A program made the translations under genes and the position numbers. A DNA stretch of 60,670 bases. It comes from Planctomycetota bacterium. GTDB lineage: Bacteria > Planctomycetota > UBA1135. Of the stretch, positions 1-6,445 are shown piece by piece. The DNA is taken from contig JAQBXR010000016.1 of the NCBI GenBank assembly GCA_027623295.1, forward strand, positions 1 to 60,670, read 5' to 3'. The notes below the pieces were generated by a model. That model was not told the DNA's origin, did no database searches, and worked only from the letters and a program-made list of their open reading frames with translations. Within the stretch, counting starts at the first letter, position 1. Each line of letters opens with the position of its first letter.

Positions 1-140
1 ATCTAACAAGTATTAGACAGACCCGCCTATCACGCGAAATGCGTGTTCTGCCGGTCGGCCTTTCTCCAGCATAGGGGCCATGCTTGCCCCTAGCAACCGC
101 GGAGAAAAGGATTTCGGTGGTGGGTGACAGCGTGTTAGGC
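1..140 (-). repeat. attC-like integron recombination site, left copy
   Basis: Read on the minus strand, this segment starts with GCCTAAC (140-134), a match to the R'' consensus RYYYAAC. It ends with GTTAGAT (7-1), a match to GTTRRRY. The interior can fold: CCTTTCTCC near 60-68 pairs with GGAGAAAAGG near 102-111, and TAGGGGC pairs with GCCCCTA. The L''/L' pairing is weaker than in the second site (ACCCACC against GGCGGGT). An alternative right half-site, GATAGGC at 31-25, pairs over 13 bp with one mismatch, so the true boundary is uncertain. The stop codon of the adjacent small gene lies inside the R'' half, as is common for cassette genes. Seen: boxes and pairing. Inferred: recombination function. 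Confidence 0.55.
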
Positions 141-359
141 GGACCCGTGTTTCAGGCTTGCGCCTAAAAATGAAGCAAGTGGCGGATGACTAGCGACAAC
201 AACGTTGATGTCGTTGAAACCAGTCATGGTGCTTTCGTAGGTGGCCGTCGCGACGGCAGCCGTGTTCTGCCTGATCTGAACAGCAAGGTAGATCAAGGTG
301 ATCAAAACCGCCACGGCACCAACCAGTTGACCAACTGCAGATATGGCTTCCCAGTTCAT
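135..359 (-). CDS. Small membrane protein in an integron cassette, C-terminally shortened
   Basis: The 74-residue product starts MNWEAISAVGQLVG and has one hydrophobic helix at about residues 8-27 followed by the positively charged QIRQNTAAV. I recognise this N-terminus from a common family of hypothetical proteins in environmental bacteria, usually about 150-190 residues. Here the reading frame ends early, with the last six residues and the stop encoded by the attC half-site. It starts 18 nt after the core of the right-hand attC and stops in the left-hand one, the classic geometry of a cassette gene. It is either a truncated family member or a natural short membrane protein. Function is unknown. 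Confidence 0.6.
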   Translation of the reverse strand: MNWEAISAVGQLVGAVAVLITLIYLAVQIRQNTAAVATATYESTMTGFNDINVVVASHPPLASFLGASLKHGSA

Positions 360-376
360 GCTATCTGTTCCCGTCC

Positions 377-483
377 GCCTAACGTAAAAGGCTCAGTTGC
401 CGGCCGCCCGCGGGAGCAGACTTCAAGCCGACAACACATTCTACTCGCGGGCGTCGCCGGTCAACTGCAGCCGATGGTTAGGC
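377..483 (-). repeat. attC integron recombination site, right copy (107 bp)
   Basis: On the minus strand it begins GCCTAAC (483-477) and ends GTTAGGC (383-377), perfect inverted R''/R' boxes. Inside them, CAGTTGACCGGC (L'') pairs with GCCGGCAACTG (L') except for one extra A in L''. This matches the extrahelical base of classic attC sites such as aadA7, and it fixes the orientation as leftward. GGCT/AGCC outside this stem and CGCCCGCG/CGCGGGCG inside extend the fold, with a variable end loop of about 30 nt. The array therefore reads right to left, in the same direction as the small gene at 135-359. No integrase gene is present in the window. Confidence 0.85.
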
Positions 484-490
484 CTCGTGA

Positions 491-1219
491 ATAGTTGCCA
501 CCACCATCACCAAGCCTGCCTTGGCGATTACCAAGACTGGTACGAAGAAGATGTTCGCTGGCGGTAGCCGCACCATCAAGTACACCTTGACCGTGACCAA
601 CACTGGCGACGGTGTAGCTCGCAGTGCAAAGCTGGTTGACATGTTGCCTTCAGGCACCACTTTCATCAGTGCATCGGAAGGCGGACGTCACTCTGGTGGC
701 AACGTCACCTGGTTGCTCGGCGACATGGCTCCTAAGGCCAAACGCACCTTCGAGGTTAGCGTCAAGCCAAATGCTATTGGTACCTACGTCAACAACGCAA
801 CGGCAAGTGCCTTCTGCGCAAGCGACGTGAGTGCTAAGTGGGAAACCGAAGTCGATGGCATCCCTGCTATCTTGCTTGAGGTTGTCGACCTTGAGGATCC
901 AAACCAAGTTGGCTCCACCGTGACTTACCGCATTCAGGTAACCAACCAAGGTTCTGCAACTGGACGTGACATCGTCATCAAGGCGATGGTTCCTGCGCAA
1001 ATGGAGTTCATCTCCGGAACGGGCCCATCGTCCGCTTCTTCTACAGGTGCAGACGTAAGCTTTGCTCCTTTCGCTAACCTCGCTCCTGGCGAGACTGCCA
1101 CCTACACCATCAAGGTGCGGGCCAAGTCTGCTGCTGACGTTCGCTTTAAGGTCTCCATGACCAGCGCTCAGTCCAGCGTGCCGGTTGAAGAGACCGAGAG
1201 TACCTACATCTACGAGTAG
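491..1219 (+). CDS. DUF11-repeat surface protein, 5'-truncated
   Basis: The frame is open from codon 491 to the TAG at 1217-1219 and has no plausible own start. The first residues (VATTITKPALAITKTG) are the typical linker and beginning of an internal DUF11 repeat, not a signal peptide. Two DUF11-like Ig-fold repeats can be seen, one with ITKTG...YTLTVTNTG and one with VVDLEDPNQVGSTVTYRIQVTNQG. Such proteins are exported, often S-layer-like or outer-membrane-associated. The N-terminal part, with the signal peptide and earlier repeats, is missing exactly where the attC site ends (483, with an in-frame TGA at 488-490). A TTG at 521 could in principle start translation but would begin inside the repeat. 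It is followed by a strong terminator. Confidence 0.8.
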   Translation: MVATTITKPALAITKTGTKKMFAGGSRTIKYTLTVTNTGDGVARSAKLVDMLPSGTTFISASEGGRHSGGNVTWLLGDMAPKAKRTFEVSVKPNAIGTYVNNATASAFCASDVSAKWETEVDGIPAILLEVVDLEDPNQVGSTVTYRIQVTNQGSATGRDIVIKAMVPAQMEFISGTGPSSASSTGADVSFAPFANLAPGETATYTIKVRAKSAADVRFKVSMTSAQSSVPVEETESTYIYE

Positions 1220-1237
1220 ATCTCAGGTAACGATTTC

Positions 1238-1273
1238 GGGCGCCTCAGCAAATGCTGGGGCGCCTTTTTTTTT
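1238..1273 (+). terminator. Rho-independent terminator after the DUF11 gene
   Basis: GGCGCCTCAGC and GCTGGGGCGCC form an 11-position stem around an AAAT loop, directly followed by nine T residues (1265-1273). It lies 20 nt after the TAG stop. Confidence 0.93.
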
Positions 1274-1303
1274 ATGGCTCTGAGAATCTGCTATTTTTAA
1301 GCC

Positions 1304-2587
1304 ATGCCACGGTTGGTCCTACCACTCCTCTTCGCTTGCCTATTCAGCGCCCCTATTGCGGCGCAACTTGATCCTAATGCTCCCGACAAACGAGAGCAGA
1401 AAAAGTTGATGGAGGAATATCGCGAACTCGATAAACGCGACGTCGATGGTTTTGCGCGCCGAGTGGAGATCGTAAATCGTTTAGAAAGCGTAAAGCTTGA
1501 ACGCCCTGCCGACATTAAGAAATGGCGTAAGGATTTGGCCGCGGCAGATGCCAAGTACGGGCGTAAGTTAGAGGAAAAGAGCGGGCGCCACTATTACTTC
1601 GATGACCCCAAAACTGGTTTGTTCATACTCGGTGGCGACACTAAAAACCCCAAAGGCCTTGTCATCTGCATGCACGGCGGTGGCGTAGGGTCGGGCGATG
1701 CCAACGGCATGGTGAGCTCCATGTCCAGTCCGGCGAACGAGCTCGATTGGCTGGCGATCTTTCCGGAAGTGCTGGAGAAAACCGAGCGTGGCTGGACCGA
1801 CGATGGCACCGAAGAATGGGTCGTGGATTTGATCGATGGTGCTTTGCGCACTTGGAAGATTGACCCCAACCGCGTCTACCTTTCCGGCCACTCCATGGGC
1901 GGTTATGGAAGTTGGACCCTAGGTGCGCATCACGCTGACCGCGTAGCTGCGCTCGCTCCCTCTGCTGGCGCTCCCACGCCCGCTTACGGCCCCGACGGCA
2001 CTATCGTGGAAGTTGACCAAGGTGTGGTCCCAAACCTCCGCAACGTGCCCATGATCGTCTTCCAGAGCACCGACGACCCACGCGTTCCGCCCGATGCGAA
2101 TCAGGCGGCGGTCAAAGACGTGGAAAAGTTCAAAGACCTATACGGTGGTTATGAAAACTTCACTTACTGGGAAGTCGAAGACCGCCAGCACCAATTCCCC
2201 GTCGGCAGCATGAAGGTGCTGATGGAGAAGATGGATGTTTTTGAACGTCAACCGATTCAAGATAAAATCGTTTGGCAGCCGACCCTTGATTGGAAGCATC
2301 AAATGGGTTGGCTGTGGTGGGAGGCACCGGTCATGACTTTGATTACCGTCGCCGAGCGTTTGCCCGACAGCAATACAATTGCGATCGAGTCGAAAGCTGA
2401 TCTCTCTACGCTTTATGTGCTCTTAGACGAGCGCGTAGTCGATATGGAAAAGGAAGTCATCATCACCGTGAATGGCGAGGAGACCAACCGAGGTCTACCC
2501 CAACCGACCCTGGGCACCATGTTGCTTACGGGAAGCACACCAGATCAGGAGTTGCTGTTTCTTGCGCGCATGAAGGTGCTGAAGTAA
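1304..2587 (+). CDS. Exported alpha/beta hydrolase (carboxylesterase/phospholipase-like)
   Basis: 427 residues. A signal peptide (residues 1-20, ending APIAA) precedes a charged, probably helical segment (25-90). The alpha/beta-hydrolase domain follows: oxyanion region CMHGGGVGSG, nucleophile elbow GHSMGG with Ser197, acidic residue Asp257 or Asp258 in TDDPRVPPD, and His296 in EDRQHQFP. The layout resembles the PHB-depolymerase/predicted peptidase esterases of the phospholipase-carboxylesterase group. About 90 further residues at the C-terminus form a small unknown domain. It probably hydrolyses esters in the periplasm or outside the cell; the substrate is not predictable. The start follows TATTTT (1292-1297) by six bases, suggesting a leaderless message. 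It is convergent with selA. Confidence 0.85.
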   Translation: MPRLVLPLLFACLFSAPIAAQLDPNAPDKREQKKLMEEYRELDKRDVDGFARRVEIVNRLESVKLERPADIKKWRKDLAAADAKYGRKLEEKSGRHYYFDDPKTGLFILGGDTKNPKGLVICMHGGGVGSGDANGMVSSMSSPANELDWLAIFPEVLEKTERGWTDDGTEEWVVDLIDGALRTWKIDPNRVYLSGHSMGGYGSWTLGAHHADRVAALAPSAGAPTPAYGPDGTIVEVDQGVVPNLRNVPMIVFQSTDDPRVPPDANQAAVKDVEKFKDLYGGYENFTYWEVEDRQHQFPVGSMKVLMEKMDVFERQPIQDKIVWQPTLDWKHQMGWLWWEAPVMTLITVAERLPDSNTIAIESKADLSTLYVLLDERVVDMEKEVIITVNGEETNRGLPQPTLGTMLLTGSTPDQELLFLARMKVLK

Positions 2588-2668
2588 ACCATCAGGCCGC
2601 CGAGGAAGGCAAGCCAAACAAAGGCCAGAAGCCCGGCATGAGTGGAGTAGGAAGATTCATGCTGGGTC

Positions 2669-4051
2669 CTACAGTTTCGACAAAGCTTGGACGATGACTC
2701 TCTCTTGCTCCTCTGCGACAGTGCGCAGATCGAGCAGCACTCTTTCGTCTTGCACTCGGCTAAAGATGGGCGGCTCTGACATACGCAATGCATGAGCTAG
2801 ATCCGCGGCATCGCGTGTGGCATGACGAATCAAAACGCCAGCCGATGGAAGATCTTCGGTTGGAGAAGCGCCCGAGCCAACACGACCATTGCAGGTGGTG
2901 GTTTCGGCAGTCAAAGCATCGCCCAGTGCGTTGACTTGGGTCGCAAAGGCCGTGGCGCGTTGCATGATTTGTTCTTCCGTCAGAGACAAACGTTGCAAAG
3001 TTGGAATGCGAGAAAGGGCGGCGTTCGGCCCTAGAGCATGAATCGAAAGGGTGGCTTCCAATGCGGCAAGGATGGTTTTGTCGAGGCGAATGCAACGGGT
3101 CAGCATGTCACGCCGTAAGCGTTCGACTAACGGCTTTGCCCCTACAATCAATCCAGCCTGAGGGCCGCCAAGCAACTTGTCGCCGGAGAAGGTCACAATG
3201 TCGCAGCCCTGCTGCAAGGCTTCGCGTACGGGGTGTTCCTTTTCAATGCCGACTAAATCGCGCGCATCTAAAACGCCCGAGCCCAAGTCGTAAACCAATG
3301 GCAAACCGCGCTCATGACAGATGTCCGCCAATTCCTTCATGCCAACTTCCTTGGTGAAGCCTTCGATCCGATAGTTACTTGGATGCACTCGCAACACGCA
3401 GGCGACCTCAGGATCTTCCAGCGCCTTGATGTAATCCTTAGCATGCACGCGATTGGTGGTTCCAACTCCCACCATGACCGCGCCCGCAGCTTCAATCACT
3501 TCGGGCATGCGATAGCTGCCGCCAATCTCCACCAACTCACTGCGTGCCACCACAACTTTGCGGCCACGGGCTAAGGCAGAAACCGCAAGCAGCACGGTGG
3601 CGGCATTATTGTTGACCGGCAGGCCGGCCTCCGCGCCAGTCACCTTGGCCAGAAGCTCTGAAACTGGAGCATCGCGGCGTCCGCGGCCGCCGGTTTCGCG
3701 ATCAATCTCACAGATGGAAGCTCCCGCTGCCTGAGCCGCGGCCGCAATCGCCTCAGCTGCCCACGGTGCGCGCCCCAGATTGGTGTGCAAAACCACGCCA
3801 GTAGCATTGATGGCACCGCGCAGTTTCAGACTCGGTAGAATCTCAAGGCGGCCAGAGACTTCGGTCCAGAAGGCATCGTCCACCCCCGCCATGCGGTCTC
3901 CGGCTTTCCGGGCGCCGCGAATCTGGTCGAGAGCCATCGAACACGCCTCGCGACAAGCCTCGTGCCCAAAGGATTCGAGACCACGCTGGGTACATTCCTC
4001 CAACAATTCATTCATCGCTGGGATACGGGGAGGATTCTTAGACGCGGGCAT
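2669..4051 (-). CDS. selA: L-seryl-tRNA(Sec) selenium transferase
   Basis: SelA is a PLP-dependent decameric enzyme that converts Ser-tRNA(Sec) to Sec-tRNA(Sec) with selenophosphate. At 460 residues it has the family's full length. It has the N-terminal tRNA-binding helices, the core INATGVVLHTNLGRAPW, and the PLP lysine Lys292 in TFSGDKLLGGPQAG, equivalent to Lys295 of the E. coli enzyme. It starts at ATG 4051; Met13 is an alternative. The recJ start lies only 15 bp away on the other strand. Its presence implies that the organism decodes UGA as selenocysteine, which supports the double-UGA gene at 53538-54485. selB, selD and selC are not in this window. Confidence 0.97.
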   Translation of the reverse strand: MPASKNPPRIPAMNELLEECTQRGLESFGHEACREACSMALDQIRGARKAGDRMAGVDDAFWTEVSGRLEILPSLKLRGAINATGVVLHTNLGRAPWAAEAIAAAAQAAGASICEIDRETGGRGRRDAPVSELLAKVTGAEAGLPVNNNAATVLLAVSALARGRKVVVARSELVEIGGSYRMPEVIEAAGAVMVGVGTTNRVHAKDYIKALEDPEVACVLRVHPSNYRIEGFTKEVGMKELADICHERGLPLVYDLGSGVLDARDLVGIEKEHPVREALQQGCDIVTFSGDKLLGGPQAGLIVGAKPLVERLRRDMLTRCIRLDKTILAALEATLSIHALGPNAALSRIPTLQRLSLTEEQIMQRATAFATQVNALGDALTAETTTCNGRVGSGASPTEDLPSAGVLIRHATRDAADLAHALRMSEPPIFSRVQDERVLLDLRTVAEEQERVIVQALSKL

Positions 4052-4066
4052 CCTAGAATCTTAAGC
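4052..4066. promoter_or_regulatory. Divergent overlapping -10 elements of selA and recJ
   Basis: The 15-bp gap holds the near-palindrome TAGAATCTTA. On the plus strand TAGAAT (4054-4059) lies seven bases before the recJ GTG. On the minus strand TAAGAT (4063-4058) lies six bases before the selA ATG. That spacing would start transcription at or next to each start codon, so both messages would be leaderless and would compete for one DNA site. This is inferred from sequence only. Confidence 0.5.
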
Positions 4067-5821
4067 GTGAGACGCACGGCTGTCGCGGCGCAGTTCCGCT
4101 GGAAACTGCAAACCCCCAACACCGGTGAGCGAAATGCCCTGGCTAAGGACCTTGGAATCCGTCCACTCACGGCTGGACTGCTGCTTTCCCGCGGGATTTC
4201 CGAGCTGGAAGAGGCCAAACAGGTGCTCAAGCCGTCGCTCGGCAGCTTGCCCGACCCAAAACAGATTCCTGGCTTCGAAGATGCGCTGCGGACTCTGGTC
4301 GCCGCAGTCGAAGCCAAGCATAAGGTTCTGATTCATGGCGATTACGACGTCGACGGCACCTGCGGCTCGGTTTTGCTTTACCGCCTTATGAAGCGCCTCG
4401 GCCTAGAGGTCGAAGTCTTCATTCCGGACCGGGTGAGAGATGGATATTCCTTTTCGGAGAACAGCCTGACCGCGATTGAGAAGTTCGGCGCCAAGGTGGT
4501 CATTGCGGTCGACAACGGCACCTCGGCCATTGCGCCACTGGCGAAACTGCATGCGGCTGGAATCCAGGTGATTGTGGTCGACCACCACCTTCCAGGTGAT
4601 GAGCTTCCAGTTTGCGCTGCCATGATGAATCCATGGGTCGGCAAACCACCCTCCGAAGGTGGCGTTTTCCAAGAGTTCTGCGGCACTGCGGTGGCTTGGT
4701 TTTTGACCTGGGGCGTGCTCCGTCATATTTTGGGCGAAGAGCAGCTGCCGGAATCGGACCGCCGTTTCCTTTTCGATAGTCTCGGTTACGCCGCCATCGC
4801 CACCATTGGCGATGTCATGCCCTTGCGTGGGCCCAATCGCGCCTTGGTGCAACACGGTTTAACCACCTTGCGCGAATCAAGCTTCCCTGGGCTACGTGCT
4901 TTGGTGAAATCGTCGGGGATTCGTAAGGTTCCAAACGCCGAGGACATTGGTTTCCGCATGGGGCCACGTTTGAATGCTGCCGGTCGCATGTTTCAAGCAG
5001 AAGTGGCCTTCAAAACCCTGGCCTGCGATTCCGCTCCCGAGGCCGAAGCTTTGTGCGCACAACTCGAAGCCCTCAACTTGGAACGCCGCGAAGTGCAGAA
5101 TCGTCAGAACGACCTTCTTACCGGCACGGTAGAAGATCAATTCCAAAAAGGCGATCCAGTGATCTTCACCGGTCACTCCGATGCGCACTTTGGCGTGCTC
5201 GGCATCGTTGCTAACCAAGTCATGGAACGCACTGGCCTGCCAACTTTACTGTGGGCAGAATGTAGCCCCGGTGTTGCCCGAGGTAGTGCGCGTGCGCCAG
5301 AGGGTTATCACCTCATTGACATCTTGGATCAAGCGAAAGAGTTCATGATTGGATATGGCGGCCATGCACGTGCGGCTGGCTTCCATTTTGATCCGGAGTT
5401 CGCGCCTCAGGTTGCGGCGGCTCTGCGCGAGGGTGCTAGCGGTCAAAGCAAAGTGGAAAAACCGGAGATGAAGGTCGACAGTGAGATTTCCCCCAGCGAG
5501 ATCGACCTCCACACCTTGCACGAGTTTGATCGACTGCAACCTTATGGGGAAGCTTTCGCCGAACCGGCCTTCCTTTGCACCGGCTGTCGTCTAGTCACAG
5601 CACCGCGTTTCATCGGCGATGGCTCCCATGTCGAACTGCGCCTCGAACGCGATGGCGAAGTGGTGCGGGCATTGGGTTGGCGCTTGGCCGACAAGGCGCG
5701 CGACCTGCAAATCGGCGACAACTTAGATGTCGTGGTCAAAGTAGGCATCAATGATTTCCGCGGACGTCGTGCTGTCGAGTGGACTTTGCGCGATTTCCAA
5801 TCCTCCCCTTCTAAATCCTAA
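4067..5821 (+). CDS. recJ: Single-stranded-DNA-specific exonuclease RecJ
   Basis: RecJ is a 5'-3' ssDNA exonuclease of recombination and mismatch repair. I place the start at GTG 4067 (584 residues). The frame is open further upstream, but that part overlaps selA and is not RecJ-like, while residues after GTG 4067 (WKLQTPNTGERNALAKDLG) look like a RecJ N-terminus. DHH-phosphoesterase motifs are intact: motif I D92-Y-D-V-D96-G, motif II VDNGTS, motif III D172-H-H. The DHHA1 signature GYGGHARAAGFHF comes later, followed by the C-terminal OB domain. It is the first gene of a recJ - DedA-like - polA - antiporter operon; the next gene starts one base after its stop. Confidence 0.95.
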   Translation: MRRTAVAAQFRWKLQTPNTGERNALAKDLGIRPLTAGLLLSRGISELEEAKQVLKPSLGSLPDPKQIPGFEDALRTLVAAVEAKHKVLIHGDYDVDGTCGSVLLYRLMKRLGLEVEVFIPDRVRDGYSFSENSLTAIEKFGAKVVIAVDNGTSAIAPLAKLHAAGIQVIVVDHHLPGDELPVCAAMMNPWVGKPPSEGGVFQEFCGTAVAWFLTWGVLRHILGEEQLPESDRRFLFDSLGYAAIATIGDVMPLRGPNRALVQHGLTTLRESSFPGLRALVKSSGIRKVPNAEDIGFRMGPRLNAAGRMFQAEVAFKTLACDSAPEAEALCAQLEALNLERREVQNRQNDLLTGTVEDQFQKGDPVIFTGHSDAHFGVLGIVANQVMERTGLPTLLWAECSPGVARGSARAPEGYHLIDILDQAKEFMIGYGGHARAAGFHFDPEFAPQVAAALREGASGQSKVEKPEMKVDSEISPSEIDLHTLHEFDRLQPYGEAFAEPAFLCTGCRLVTAPRFIGDGSHVELRLERDGEVVRALGWRLADKARDLQIGDNLDVVVKVGINDFRGRRAVEWTLRDFQSSPSKS

Positions 5822-5822
5822 A

Positions 5823-6440
5823 GTGTCTCGCATTCCCATCCTCGGCCATTTCATTCGTTTCGTGCGCAAGCTTTACGATTGGATGTTGGCCTTTGCCGAT
5901 AAGCCATACGCCGGACGCGCCTTGTTCGGTTTGAGTTTTATCGAGTCGAGCTTCTTTCCGATCCCACCTGACCCATTACTCTTGGCTATGGGTGCTGAGA
6001 AACCAGACCAGGCGATACGCTTTGCTGGAATCACCACATTGGGGTCCGTACTCGGCGCCATTTTGGGTTTCGCCATCGGCATGTTCCTCATGGATACCGT
6101 AGGTGAATGGTTGCTAGACATTTACGACAAGGATCGCCATACCTGGGAAAAAATCGGCACCTGGTTCGATGAGTACGGAATGCTCGCGCTGCTCATGGCG
6201 GCCATCACGCCGATTCCCTTTAAAGTCTTTACGATTTTCAGTGGAGCCGCCGGTTTTGCATTCCTTCCATTCCTCGGTGCATGCATCGTTGGCCGTGCCT
6301 TCCGCTTTTATCTCGAAGGCATTTTGCTGAAGTATTTTGGCAAGCCAATCCTTGAGTGGATGGAGAAGTGGTTCGACATTTTGTCAATCCTGTTCACGCT
6401 GCTTCTTATCGGCGGCTTCGTCATCATTAAGTACCTCTAA
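5823..6440 (+). CDS. DedA/VTT (SNARE-associated) family membrane protein, YqaA-like
   Basis: The start is GTG 5823, one base after the recJ stop, giving 205 residues. The frame extends upstream but only into recJ. It has the VTT-domain pattern: an amphipathic start, then FGLSFIESSFFPIPPDPLL (conserved E and FPIPPD re-entrant loop), two hydrophobic stretches, AAITPIPFKVFTIFSGAA (the second re-entrant loop with conserved P and F), and a terminal helix. Family members are inner-membrane lipid scramblases or undecaprenyl-phosphate-related transporters; the YqaA branch is uncharacterised. Its position between two DNA-metabolism genes looks like operon packing rather than a functional link. Confidence 0.85.
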   Translation: MSRIPILGHFIRFVRKLYDWMLAFADKPYAGRALFGLSFIESSFFPIPPDPLLLAMGAEKPDQAIRFAGITTLGSVLGAILGFAIGMFLMDTVGEWLLDIYDKDRHTWEKIGTWFDEYGMLALLMAAITPIPFKVFTIFSGAAGFAFLPFLGACIVGRAFRFYLEGILLKYFGKPILEWMEKWFDILSILFTLLLIGGFVIIKYL

Positions 6441-6445
6441 GTCGC

